Translations under genes and position numbers: made by a program
Notes under the pieces: generated by a model
The model's database searches: none
Seen by the model: only the letters and a program-made list of their open reading frames with translations
What the model was told of the DNA's origin: nothing
Assembly: GCF_002900365.1 (NCBI RefSeq)
Contig: NZ_CP025979.1
Span: 3,658,001 to 3,722,000, forward strand
Length of the DNA stretch: 64,000 bases
Reading direction: 5' to 3'
From: Escherichia marmotae
GTDB taxonomy: Bacteria; Pseudomonadota; Gammaproteobacteria; Enterobacterales; Enterobacteriaceae
Shown here: piece by piece, positions 45,255 to 55,514 of the stretch
Layout of the letters: each line of letters begins with the position of its first letter
Position numbering within the stretch: position 1 is the stretch's first letter

Positions 45255-46796
45255 ATGCGTAAGATAACAACCGCCGGGGCACTGGCGGCGCAAATTCAGG
45301 ACGGCGCAACCATTGCCATTAGCGGTAACGGCGGCGGCATGGTGGAAGCTGACCATATTCTGGCAGCCATTGAAGCGCGTTTCCTGCAAACCGGACACCC
45401 CCGCAACCTGACACTAATCCACTCGCTGGGCATTGGCGATCGCGACAGCAAAGGCACTAACCGCCTCGCTCATGCCGAAATGCTCAAACGCATAATTGCC
45501 GGACACTTTACCTGGTCCCCCAAAATGCAGGAGTTGGTAAAAAATAACGCCATCGAAGCGTATTGCTTTCCTGGCGGTGTAATTCAGGCACTGCTGCGGG
45601 AGATCGGTGCCGGACGTCCTGGGCTTTTTACCCACGTAGGGCTGGGATCGTTTGTTGATCCACGCAATGGTGGCGGAAAGTCGAACGCTTGCACCACTGA
45701 CGATCTGGTAGAACTGATTGAAATTGATGGCGAAACCAAACTCCGCTATCGCCCTTTCAAAGTGGACTATGCCATTTTGCGCGGCACTTATGCCGATCCG
45801 CGTGGCAACGTTAGCCTCGAAGAAGAAGCGATTGATATGGATAGCTATTCGATGGCGCTGGCAGCACACAACAGCGGCGGCAAAGTATTCGTCCAGGTGC
45901 GCGATGTGCTGGAAGCTGGCGCCATCGAACCACGCCGGGTCAAGCTGCCGGGGATTCTGGTCGATGGCATCGTTGAGCACCGCGAACAACCGCAAACCTA
46001 TCTTGGCGGCTACGACCTGACAATTAGCGGTCAGCATCGCCGTCTGAGTTCTACCGGCGCTATTGAACTGGTTAGCCATCCGGTGCGCCGTCTGATTGCC
46101 CGTCGGGCGGCACGCGAACTGGTGGCTGGCGCTTCTACCAACTTTGGCTTTGGTATTCCGGGCGGTATTCCTGGGGTTGCACTGCGCGAAGGTGTTCCTT
46201 ATCAAAGTTTATGGTTGAGTGTCGAGCAAGGCGTGCATAACGGCATGATGCTGGATGACGCGTTTTTCGGCTGCGCCCGTAACGCTGACGCGATTATCCC
46301 TTCGCTGGATCAATTCGAGTTCTACAGCGGCGGCGGCATTGATATTACTTTCCTCGGCATGGGCGAGATGGATCAGCACGGTAACGTCAATGTCTCACAC
46401 CTGAACGGCAATCTGATCGGCCCTGGCGGCTTCCTCGAAATTGCACAAAATGCCCGTAAAGTGGTGTTCTGCGGCACATTCGACGCCAAAGGCAGCAAGA
46501 TCGACGTGACGCCAGATGGTCTGCATATCACCCAGTCAGGTCAAATACCCAAACTGGTTACTCAGGTGGAAAAAATCACCTTTAGCGCCGCTTACGCACA
46601 GCAAAGTGGTCAGGAAGTGCTGTACATCACCGAACGCGCGGTTTTTCAGTTAACGACAGAAGGTGTTGAATTAATTGAGATTGCCCCGGGCGTGGAGATT
46701 GACCGCGACATTCTGCCGTTCATGGCCTTCCGTCCGATTATCAGGCAGCCGCGTCTGATGGAAAGTAGCCTGTTTACGCCGATGGAGGGCGCATGA
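45255..46796 (+). CDS. Class I CoA-transferase (acyl-CoA:carboxylate, YdiF-like)
   Basis: A 513-aa fused alpha-beta CoA-transferase. The N-terminal domain begins AAQIQDGATIAISGNGGGMVEADHIL and holds the CoA-binding GxGxGG-like turn. The C-terminal domain carries LWLSVEQGVHNG, where the Glu (about 331) is the catalytic residue that forms the CoA thioester intermediate. GEMDQHGNVNVS and CGTFDAKG are also typical. It would activate a carboxylate by transferring CoA from acetyl-CoA or another thioester. The stop overlaps the FAD-protein start by four bases (ATGA), so the two are co-translated. Confidence 0.9.
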   Translation: MRKITTAGALAAQIQDGATIAISGNGGGMVEADHILAAIEARFLQTGHPRNLTLIHSLGIGDRDSKGTNRLAHAEMLKRIIAGHFTWSPKMQELVKNNAIEAYCFPGGVIQALLREIGAGRPGLFTHVGLGSFVDPRNGGGKSNACTTDDLVELIEIDGETKLRYRPFKVDYAILRGTYADPRGNVSLEEEAIDMDSYSMALAAHNSGGKVFVQVRDVLEAGAIEPRRVKLPGILVDGIVEHREQPQTYLGGYDLTISGQHRRLSSTGAIELVSHPVRRLIARRAARELVAGASTNFGFGIPGGIPGVALREGVPYQSLWLSVEQGVHNGMMLDDAFFGCARNADAIIPSLDQFEFYSGGGIDITFLGMGEMDQHGNVNVSHLNGNLIGPGGFLEIAQNARKVVFCGTFDAKGSKIDVTPDGLHITQSGQIPKLVTQVEKITFSAAYAQQSGQEVLYITERAVFQLTTEGVELIEIAPGVEIDRDILPFMAFRPIIRQPRLMESSLFTPMEGA

Positions 46797-48865
46797 GCCA
46801 GCCTGATGACGCCATCCTCGAGGCACTGACGCACGTCACCTTTCCGAAAGGTTTTACGCCAGCAGAACCGCACTCAATTGTCACCGTGGAGGATGTTGAT
46901 TACCCAACCTGGCAAGTTGATGCACTGGTCGTTGGTAGCGGCGCGGCTGGATTACGTGCAGCGGTTGAGCTGAAACGTCGCCAGCAAAATGTGCTGCTTG
47001 CTACCGCCGGGTTATACATGGGAACGTCAGCCTGCTCCGGTTCCGATAAACAGACGCTGTTTACCGCTGCTACTGCGGGCAACGGCGACAACTTCGCAAA
47101 ACTGGCCGAGGCACTGGCGAGCGGCGGCGCGATGGATCACGACACGGCATATGTCGAAGCGGTCGGTTCCCTGCATACCCTTGGTGGGCTGCAATATCTT
47201 GGTCTGGAATTGCCGGAAGATCGCTATGGCGCAATTCTCCGTTATCAGACCGACCATGACGAAGCCGGACGCGCGACGTCCTGTGGACCACGCACTTCTC
47301 GCCTGATGGTGAAAGTGCTGCTGGAAGAAGTGCAGCGCCTCTCCATTCCACTGCTGACCAGTGCAACGGTGATTAAACTGCTGCATCAACGCGGTGAGAA
47401 TGGCGAAGATCGCGTGGCGGGGGCTATCCTCGCAACCGGTTCCCGCGCCCATAACCCGTGGGGGCTGGCAATTGTGACTGCGCCCAATGTGGTACTGGCA
47501 ACGGGCGGACCGGGCGAGCTTTATCGCGACAGTGTTTATCCGCATAAATGCTTTGGCTCGCTGGGGCTGGCGCTGGAAGAAGGTTTGACGCTAACCAATC
47601 TGACCGAAAGCCAGTTTGGTATAGGCACGCCGCGCAGCACGTTTCCGTGGAATTTATCCGGCACCTATGTGCAGGTGATCCCGTATATCTATTCTGTGGA
47701 TACAGAGGGTAACGAGTATAATTTCCTTGCGGATTACTATCGCACTACCCAGGAACTGGCTTCAAATATCTTCCGTAAAGGCTATCAGTGGCCGTTCCAC
47801 GCCACACGGGTGATGGATTTTGGCTCCAGCCTGCTGGATATGGCGGTGGCAAAAGAGCAGCAATCAGGCCGCCTGGTGTTTATGGATTTCAATCGCAATC
47901 CTGAAGCGGTGCCTGGTGATTTGCCATTCTCATTAGCGCGACTGGATGCTGACGTTCACGCGTATCTGGAAAACAACGGCGCGCTGGCACCATCGCCCAT
48001 CGAACGCCTGCAACGAATGAATCCGCTGTCTATCTCGTTGTACCAGATGCACGGTTACGGGCTCACCACGCAACCACTGCAGTTCGCCATGAATAATCAA
48101 CACATGAACGGCGGCATTGAGGTGGATATCTGGGGGCAAACCTCTCTCCCCGGCTGTTTTGCCGTGGGGGAAGTGGCCGGAACTCACGGCGTCACTCGCC
48201 CCGGCGGCGCAGCGCTGAATGCCGGGCAGGTTTTTGCCGTGCGCCTGGCGCGCTTTATTGGCTGTACGCAAATGCGGTCTGTTGAGGGAGATATCGCGCA
48301 ACGGGTAGCTTCGCCCCTGACTACCGTAAGAGAGGTCATCACCCAGGCGCTGGCAAACGAAAACGGTATGACGCTGGCAACGGTGAAAGAAAAAATCCAG
48401 ACGCGAATGTCTGATTACGCTGGATTTATTTGTCATGCCGATAAAGTTCGCCACGCCACCCGCGATGCCCTGCTGTTGAGTGAATTTGCCCAGCAACACG
48501 GTTTAACCATCAACCACGCAGGCGAAGTTGCTGAATTATTTATGTGGCGGCATATGGCGCTGACTTCTGCCGCCGTTTTAACGCAACTCACACATTATAT
48601 TGACGCAGGTGGCGGCAGTCGTGGGGCGCGGATGGTTATTGATCCGCAAGGCGAATGCCTGCCACAAACTCGTCGCGGCGCAAAAGAAGAATGGCGTTTT
48701 CGCTCTGAGCAAGCCGACGATAAAAATCACAAATTAACGATTCAATATTCACAAGGTTCTTTTATTACCGAAGTTAAGTCTTTACGCAAACAACCGCATA
48801 TTAACGGTATTTTCTTTGAAAAAAACTGGCCAGATTTTCTGAATGGAGAGATTTACACACAATAA
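46793..48865 (+). CDS. FAD-dependent dehydrogenase/fumarate-reductase-type flavoprotein
   Basis: A 690-aa flavoprotein. The Rossmann dinucleotide motif is VVGSGAAGLRAAVELKRR (about 46-63), with FAD-binding ATGGPG at about 232. The C-terminal HGVTRPGGAALNAGQVFAVR block is the FAD-binding signature of the succinate dehydrogenase/fumarate reductase/aspartate oxidase class. The body contains the His and Arg-rich capping region (ATRVMDFGSS, TRPGG). No heme or signal peptide is seen, so it is cytosolic and would need a separate electron acceptor. It is the largest enzyme of the operon. A C-C bond dehydrogenation or reduction of a CoA-bound or free acid is inferred. Confidence 0.85.
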   Translation: MSQPDDAILEALTHVTFPKGFTPAEPHSIVTVEDVDYPTWQVDALVVGSGAAGLRAAVELKRRQQNVLLATAGLYMGTSACSGSDKQTLFTAATAGNGDNFAKLAEALASGGAMDHDTAYVEAVGSLHTLGGLQYLGLELPEDRYGAILRYQTDHDEAGRATSCGPRTSRLMVKVLLEEVQRLSIPLLTSATVIKLLHQRGENGEDRVAGAILATGSRAHNPWGLAIVTAPNVVLATGGPGELYRDSVYPHKCFGSLGLALEEGLTLTNLTESQFGIGTPRSTFPWNLSGTYVQVIPYIYSVDTEGNEYNFLADYYRTTQELASNIFRKGYQWPFHATRVMDFGSSLLDMAVAKEQQSGRLVFMDFNRNPEAVPGDLPFSLARLDADVHAYLENNGALAPSPIERLQRMNPLSISLYQMHGYGLTTQPLQFAMNNQHMNGGIEVDIWGQTSLPGCFAVGEVAGTHGVTRPGGAALNAGQVFAVRLARFIGCTQMRSVEGDIAQRVASPLTTVREVITQALANENGMTLATVKEKIQTRMSDYAGFICHADKVRHATRDALLLSEFAQQHGLTINHAGEVAELFMWRHMALTSAAVLTQLTHYIDAGGGSRGARMVIDPQGECLPQTRRGAKEEWRFRSEQADDKNHKLTIQYSQGSFITEVKSLRKQPHINGIFFEKNWPDFLNGEIYTQ

Positions 48866-48956
48866 TTTTTAATATGTTCTCTGTACCTGATTTTATTACC
48901 TATTACACGGAAATACCAACAACCAGGGTTTATTAATATAATTAAAAGGTTTAAAC

Positions 48957-50234
48957 ATGAATAAAATAAAGAATTATCGGTGGCATATGATTGCCCTCGT
49001 ATGTTTTATCACTGTAATCAATTATCTGGACAGAACTGCATTAGGTATTGCGGCTCCAACCATTATGGAGACCACTGGAATAACCAAAGAGCAATATTCA
49101 TGGATCGTCAGTGCGTTCCAGTTGGCCTATACATTAGGGCAACCGGTGATGGGTTTCTTTATTGATACCGTTGGTCTGAAATTAAGCTTTGCGATTTGCG
49201 CCGCAATCTGGGGTCTGGCGACAATGGGTCATGCACTGACCGGAACATGGTCAGGTCTGGCATTTATGCGCGCCCTGATGGGGTTCAGCGAAGCATCGGC
49301 AATTCCGGCGGGTGTTAAAACAGCATCAACATGGTTCCCGGCAAAAGAGCGCGGTGTGGCTACGGGGGTTTTCAATATGGGAACTTCACTCGGTGCAATG
49401 CTTGCACCACCGCTGATTGCCTGGTGCATTATGTTTCATAGCTGGCAATTTGCGTTTATTGTCTCGGGTAGCCTTGCTTTGCTCGCGGCTATATTTTGGT
49501 TCTTTTGTTATAAAGATCCGAAAGATGCCAAACGCCTTTCTGATGAAGAGCGTCAATATATTGAATCAGGACAAGAGCAGCATCTTAAAACAGGTAAAAA
49601 AGAAAAAACGTCAATCAAACATATCCTCAGCCAACGTAATTTCTGGGGTATCGGCATCGCGCGTTTTCTCGCAGACCCGGCATGGGGAACCATTAATTTC
49701 TGGGTGCCTATATTCTTCGTTGAAACGCTGCATTTTAGCCTGAAAGAAATTGCCATGTTTGTCTGGCTACCTTTCCTGCTGGGCGACCTCGGCTGTTTAG
49801 CCAGCGGTTTTGTGGCGAAGTTCTTCCACGATCGCGGCGTGAGTTTAATTAACTCGCGAAGAATTACCTTCACTATTGCTGCGGTCATTATGATGACAAT
49901 CGGCCTGGTGAGTATTGTCGAAAATCCCTACATTGCCGTATTGCTGATTAGTATTGGCGCGTTCTCGCATCAATGTCTTTCTACTGTTGCGGCAACACTG
50001 GGCGGCGATTTGTTCAAAAAAGATGAAGTTGCCACCGCCGTTGGTATGGCGGGTGCCTGTGCGTGGAGTGGTCAGTTGATTTTCAACCTGTTTATCGGGG
50101 CATTCGTTCACATTATCGGCTTCGCGCCGTTCTTTATTGCTCTGGCTTTCTTTGACATCCTGGGGGCAATTGCGCTGTGGGCGCTTATCAAAGTCAAAGA
50201 TGAAGAACCGCACGTACAATTAGCTACGAGCTAA
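48957..50234 (+). CDS. MFS transporter, ACS (anion:cation symporter) family
   Basis: A 425-aa transporter with twelve predicted hydrophobic helices. The N-terminal VINYLDRTALGIAAPTI is the typical start of hexuronate/sugar-acid ACS symporters such as ExuT and GudP. The RGVATGVFNMGTSLGAMLAPP motif lies in the N-terminal half, and the central loop is charged. It is separated from the flavoprotein gene by 91 bases and ends the operon. It fits uptake of an organic or sugar acid by proton symport, and thus defines the input of this pathway. Confidence 0.9.
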   Translation: MNKIKNYRWHMIALVCFITVINYLDRTALGIAAPTIMETTGITKEQYSWIVSAFQLAYTLGQPVMGFFIDTVGLKLSFAICAAIWGLATMGHALTGTWSGLAFMRALMGFSEASAIPAGVKTASTWFPAKERGVATGVFNMGTSLGAMLAPPLIAWCIMFHSWQFAFIVSGSLALLAAIFWFFCYKDPKDAKRLSDEERQYIESGQEQHLKTGKKEKTSIKHILSQRNFWGIGIARFLADPAWGTINFWVPIFFVETLHFSLKEIAMFVWLPFLLGDLGCLASGFVAKFFHDRGVSLINSRRITFTIAAVIMMTIGLVSIVENPYIAVLLISIGAFSHQCLSTVAATLGGDLFKKDEVATAVGMAGACAWSGQLIFNLFIGAFVHIIGFAPFFIALAFFDILGAIALWALIKVKDEEPHVQLATS

Positions 50235-50286
50235 TATTTAAGATGAGTGCGCTGTAATTATGGTTATGGCGCTTCAACAATAAAGC

Positions 50287-50313
50287 AAAACGCCGGCACA
50301 TGGCCGGCGTTTT
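50287..50313. terminator. Bidirectional terminator between the catabolic operon and rplI
   Basis: aaaacgccggc (50287-50297) and gccggcgtttt (50303-50313) form an 11-bp stem with a 5-base loop and T/A runs on both strands. It serves the MFS gene and the convergent rpsF-rplI operon. Confidence 0.92.
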
Positions 50314-50334
50314 TACGTCTCGTTGAATAACGAA

Positions 50335-50796
<462 letters not shown>

Positions 50797-50825
50797 TCAA
50801 AGTCGTATTAATGGACCGTGACCGA

Positions 50826-51372
<547 letters not shown>

Positions 51373-51378
51373 CAGAAA

Positions 51379-51792
<414 letters not shown>

Positions 51793-51799
51793 TTATTCA

Positions 51800-51834
51800 G
51801 CCTCCTGTCTGGGTCAGCCGCAGCCCATGGAGGC
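51800..51834 (-). promoter_or_regulatory. Likely S6:S18-binding autoregulatory hairpin in the rpsF leader
   Basis: Minus-strand RNA GCCUCC pairs with GGAGGC across the element, and inside it UGGG pairs with CCCA, leaving a bulge and a small loop. It lies 26 bases before the rpsF ATG. Leaders of rpsF in many bacteria bind the S6:S18 complex and repress the operon. The known CCG contact is only tentatively placed here. The rest of the 326-base gap to yjfY (51835-52100) contains the rpsF and yjfY promoters, which I did not resolve, and no gene. Confidence 0.5.
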
Positions 51835-52100
51835 AAGGAACGTGTTAAAGGGCGGCTGAAAAATGACGCGTTATAGTACTGGTATACCCCGCTAAACTCA
51901 AGGCCAGCCGACAAATAATTCTCATCTTTCGCTAAATCGTACTAACCCGCTGATTTGAAGTTCATCACATTCCATTACGGTGTTTTTTTGAACAACTGCA
52001 TCAGAAATGGTCACCATCAACTTCTTTATCATTGATTAAAATTAAATCAGAAGATCATCACAGAGGAGCGCATACAAAGACAGCCGTCGAGGAGGTATTT

Positions 52101-52376
52101 ATGTTCAGTCGTGTTTTAGCCCTTCTGGCTGTGCTTTTGCTAAGTGCAAATACATGGGCAGCCATTGAAATCAATAACCACCAGGCCAGAAATATGGACG
52201 ATGTGCAGAGCTTAGGCGTGATTTATATCAATCATAACTTTGCCACTGAAAGTGAAGCACGTCAGGCATTAAACGAAGAAACCGACGCGCAGGGCGCAAC
52301 GTACTACCACGTGATTCTGATGCGGGAACCGGGGAGTAACGGCAACATGCACGCCAGCGCGGATATTTATCGCTAG
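52101..52376 (+). CDS. yjfY: YhcN/BhsA-family (DUF1471) periplasmic protein YjfY
   Basis: 91 aa from ATG 52101 with ribosome-binding site ggagg. It has a signal peptide (MFSRVLALLAVLLLSANTWA, cleaved after TWA) and a DUF1471 domain (LGVIYINHNFATESEARQALNEETDAQGATYYHVI). This small-protein family includes BhsA, McbA and YhcN, which respond to stress or biofilm signals. Function unproven. A terminator follows at 52417-52440. Confidence 0.93.
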   Translation: MFSRVLALLAVLLLSANTWAAIEINNHQARNMDDVQSLGVIYINHNFATESEARQALNEETDAQGATYYHVILMREPGSNGNMHASADIYR

Positions 52377-52416
52377 CACCAGGTATAACCAACGAAACAT
52401 TGTCATAGTTTGCATT

Positions 52417-52440
52417 GCCCCCTTCACCGGGGGCTTTTTT
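52417..52440 (+). terminator. Rho-independent terminator of yjfY
   Basis: gccccc (52417-52422) pairs with gggggc (52429-52434) over a 6-base loop, followed by six T. Confidence 0.93.
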
Positions 52441-52505
52441 ATGAAAAACGGCTGCGGAATCAGACCAGTTATCTCCCGAAGAAGGATATTTCCGCAGCGC
52501 GTGTT

Positions 52506-53192
52506 TTACTTCTGTCCGTAATAAGCGTTGGGACCATGCTTACGCATAAAGTGCTTATTCATCAGATAACTATCGATGGGATTCAGTTGCGGGTTAATGC
52601 CGCGCGCAATCCACGCCATTTTCGCCACTTCTTCCATCACCACCGCATTATGCACCGCATCATGAGCGTCTTTACCCCAGGCGAACGGCCCGTGCTGGTA
52701 AACCACAATCCCCGGCGTATGCAGCGGCTCGGCATCGCCCAGCGTTTCGATGATCACTTTGCCGGTGTTCAGTTCATACTCGCCCTGCACCTCTTCTTCG
52801 CTTAATCCGCGCGTACACGGAATATCGCCAAAGAAATAGTCAGCGTGTGTGGTGCCTAACGCCGGGATCGCCATCCCCGCCTGCGCCCATGCGGTGGCAT
52901 GGGTTGAGTGGGTATGCACGATTCCACCGAGAGATGGATAACGACGGTAAAGCTCGAGATGCGTTGCAGTGTCTGACGATGGACGATACTGCCCTTCCAC
53001 CACATTGCCACTCATGTCAACCACCACCATATCGTCCACTTGCATGGTTTCGTAGGCGACGCCGCTGGGCTTAATTACCACCAGCCCGCGTCCGCGATCA
53101 ATGGCGCTGACGTTGCCCCAGGTAAAGGTCACCAGTCCGTAACGCGGCAGATCCATGTTGGCTTCAAATACCTGTAGTTTCAGCTTTTGCAT
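52506..53192 (-). CDS. ulaF: L-ribulose-5-phosphate 4-epimerase UlaF
   Basis: A 228-aa class II aldolase-fold epimerase with zinc histidines in VHTHSTHATAW (about 94-104) and a C-terminal metal His. It converts L-ribulose 5-phosphate to D-xylulose 5-phosphate, the last step of anaerobic L-ascorbate use. The ATG at 53190-53192 shares a base with the ulaE stop. Confidence 0.97.
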   Translation of the reverse strand: MQKLKLQVFEANMDLPRYGLVTFTWGNVSAIDRGRGLVVIKPSGVAYETMQVDDMVVVDMSGNVVEGQYRPSSDTATHLELYRRYPSLGGIVHTHSTHATAWAQAGMAIPALGTTHADYFFGDIPCTRGLSEEEVQGEYELNTGKVIIETLGDAEPLHTPGIVVYQHGPFAWGKDAHDAVHNAVVMEEVAKMAWIARGINPQLNPIDSYLMNKHFMRKHGPNAYYGQK

Positions 53193-54046
53193 TATGCGGC
53201 CTCCACCATGCCCGCTTTGGCCATGCGCGCTTTCACCCAATCACGCGCTTTCGCCACTTCTGCCGCCGGGTCTTCCGCCGTTTCGCTCCACATCTCAATC
53301 AGATAAGGCCCGCAATAACCACTCTGTTTGAGCGTTTCAAAGCAACGTTCGAAGTCCACCACGCCTTCGCCAAACGGCACATTTTTAAAGACGCCCGGTT
53401 TGGTGTCTTTCACATGCACCGCGACGATGTGCCCTATTCCAGCCTGTAATTCCATCTGCACGTCGTTATCCCACGCCGACAGGTTGCCGATATCCGGATA
53501 GAGCTGGAACCACGGGTTGTTGAGATAGTGTGCATAGCCCAGCGCCTTGCTGATGGAGTTCATCAACGGGTAATCCATGATCTCCATCGCCAGCGTCACC
53601 TGCGCACGGCTCGCCATCTCAACACTCTCTTTCAGCCCTTCGCGAAAACGACGACGCGTTTCGTTATTGGCTTCCTGATAGTAGACGTCATAGCCCGCCA
53701 GTTGGATCACGCGAATGCCGACATCCTGGGCGAACTGGATAGCTTTACGCATAATCTCCAGCCCCTGCGCCCGCACTGTGTCATCTTCGCTGCCCAGCGG
53801 AAAACGACGATGGGCAGAAAGGCACATGGACGGTACGCGCACGCCAGTTTCAACAATCGCATTCACCAGCGTCAGACGTTGTTCGCGGCTCCAGTCAAGG
53901 CGAGACAGGCGAGCGTCCGTTTCATCTACTGACATCTCAACAAAATCGAAGCCCAACGTTTTTGCCAGTTGCAACCGTTCCAACCAGCACTCCCCGGTGG
54001 GGAGTGCTTTTTCATAGATGCCAAGCGGGATTTGTTTGGACAACAT
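53192..54046 (-). CDS. ulaE: L-xylulose-5-phosphate 3-epimerase UlaE
   Basis: A 284-aa TIM-barrel enzyme of the xylose-isomerase-like superfamily. Metal/catalytic Glu residues are in TLAMEIMDYPLM and PYLIEMWSE. It epimerises L-xylulose 5-phosphate to L-ribulose 5-phosphate. Full length and in its usual place between ulaD and ulaF. Confidence 0.97.
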   Translation of the reverse strand: MLSKQIPLGIYEKALPTGECWLERLQLAKTLGFDFVEMSVDETDARLSRLDWSREQRLTLVNAIVETGVRVPSMCLSAHRRFPLGSEDDTVRAQGLEIMRKAIQFAQDVGIRVIQLAGYDVYYQEANNETRRRFREGLKESVEMASRAQVTLAMEIMDYPLMNSISKALGYAHYLNNPWFQLYPDIGNLSAWDNDVQMELQAGIGHIVAVHVKDTKPGVFKNVPFGEGVVDFERCFETLKQSGYCGPYLIEMWSETAEDPAAEVAKARDWVKARMAKAGMVEAA

Positions 54047-54055
54047 ATCCGCTCC

Positions 54056-54706
54056 TTAGCCCCACAGTTGGGCGATGGAACGTTTGAACTGACGCGCAGC
54101 TTCAACCGGAGACGCGGCATCACGGATGCTACGACCAGCGATAAAGACATGAATCGGAATACCTTTGAACAGTGGCAAATCTTCCAGCGCCAGGCCACCG
54201 GTAATGGTTACTTTGAAGCCCATATCAGAAAGGCGTTTGATCGCGGCGATATCTGATTCGCCCCAGCCTACACCGGCTGCTTGCGCATCACGGCTGCGGT
54301 GATACACCACCTGCTGGATGCCCGCTTCACGCCATGCATCCGCCTGTTCCCAGGTCCAGAAACCAGTCAGCTCAATCTGTACGTCGCCGTTAAACTCTTT
54401 TGCCACATCCAGCGCGCCTTTGGCGGTGTTGATATCTGCACAGCAAATCACGGTGACCCAGTCAGCGTTGGCTTCAAAGCACATACGAGAAAGGATTTTG
54501 CCCGCATCAGCAATTTTGGCGTCTGCCAGCACAATCTTGTGTGGATAGAGTGCTTTCAGATCGCGCACCGCACGCACACCTTCCCCCATACACAGAATGG
54601 TGCCCACTTCGATAATATCGACTTCTTCAGCAATCAGACGAGTGGTTTCATAGGCGCTATCCATAGTCTGGTTGTCCAGCGCGACTTGCAACATGGGTAA
54701 TGACAT
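54056..54706 (-). CDS. ulaD: 3-keto-L-gulonate-6-phosphate decarboxylase UlaD
   Basis: 216 aa, started at ATG 54704-54706 (MSLPMLQVALDN). It belongs to the orotidine-phosphate-decarboxylase suprafamily, with the catalytic LADAKIADAG motif (Asp-x-Lys-x-x-Asp) at about 60-69 and the phosphate loop GGLALED/IAGRSIRDA. It yields L-xylulose 5-phosphate and CO2 using Mg2+. Confidence 0.97.
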   Translation of the reverse strand: MSLPMLQVALDNQTMDSAYETTRLIAEEVDIIEVGTILCMGEGVRAVRDLKALYPHKIVLADAKIADAGKILSRMCFEANADWVTVICCADINTAKGALDVAKEFNGDVQIELTGFWTWEQADAWREAGIQQVVYHRSRDAQAAGVGWGESDIAAIKRLSDMGFKVTITGGLALEDLPLFKGIPIHVFIAGRSIRDAASPVEAARQFKRSIAQLWG

Positions 54707-54719
54707 CTTCAATTCCTTC

Positions 54720-55184
54720 TTAAGCAGCCGCGTTGGTGCGGTCAATTAAATCCAGTACTTCCTGCTCGGTACGGCAGGCGCGTAAACGGTCGAAATTCTC
54801 TTCATCTTCAAACAGGTTGACGATTTGCATGATGCCCACTTCCTGATGAGTATTGGCATCGACTGCCGCCATCGTGATGAGGATATCCACCGGGTCGTTA
54901 TCTTCGTGGTTGAACTCCAGCGGCTTTTTCAACGTCACCAGCGCAAAACCGGTTTTCTTAACCCCCTCTTCCGGGCGTCCGTGTGGCATTGCCAGGCCTG
55001 GCGCGAGCACAAAGTACGGGCCGTGCTGTTCAACCGCATCCAGAATCGCCTGGTAGTAACGCGGCTCAACAACATCCGCCGCCACCAGCAGGTCAACGCC
55101 AATTTTTACCGCGTCCTGCCAGGTCTCTGCTTCTGCCTGCAAACAGATAGATTTATTTTCTGCCAGCGAATCACGTAATTTCAT
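54720..55184 (-). CDS. ulaC: L-ascorbate PTS enzyme IIA component
   Basis: A 154-aa PTS EIIA of the mannitol/fructose type, with the phosphorylated His in LAMPHGRPEEG (about 72). It passes phosphate from HPr to UlaB in the cytosol. Confidence 0.97.
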   Translation of the reverse strand: MKLRDSLAENKSICLQAEAETWQDAVKIGVDLLVAADVVEPRYYQAILDAVEQHGPYFVLAPGLAMPHGRPEEGVKKTGFALVTLKKPLEFNHEDNDPVDILITMAAVDANTHQEVGIMQIVNLFEDEENFDRLRACRTEQEVLDLIDRTNAAA

Positions 55185-55193
55185 GGCGCGTCC

Positions 55194-55499
55194 TTACTTT
55201 ATGTCCTGCGGGAAATGTTCTTTGATCACTTCCAGCAGTTTCGGGCCAAAGTCTGTGGGTGAGAGCATGTTGCGCACGCCAACCACATATTTGTTGCCGG
55301 TAACAGTGATTTCGCCCGCAATATGGGTAGAAGCGATGATGATATCCGCGCCGCTCAACTCGCTTTTGTACTCGCCAACCGCGCAGCTATTTACCGTGTG
55401 GTCAATGTTTGATTGGGTTAAAAACTGGTCCACTTTCATTTTCATGATCATGGAACTGCCTTGTCCGTTGCCACACACAGCCAGAATACGTACGGTCAT
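55194..55499 (-). CDS. ulaB: L-ascorbate PTS enzyme IIB component
   Basis: A 101-aa EIIB with the phosphorylated Cys in LAVCGNGQGSS (residue 9). It starts at ATG 55497-55499 (MTVRILAVCG); an ATG two codons upstream is also possible. It sits between ulaA and ulaC. Confidence 0.97.
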   Translation of the reverse strand: MTVRILAVCGNGQGSSMIMKMKVDQFLTQSNIDHTVNSCAVGEYKSELSGADIIIASTHIAGEITVTGNKYVVGVRNMLSPTDFGPKLLEVIKEHFPQDIK

Positions 55500-55514
55500 A
55501 ATCAAAACTCCTTA

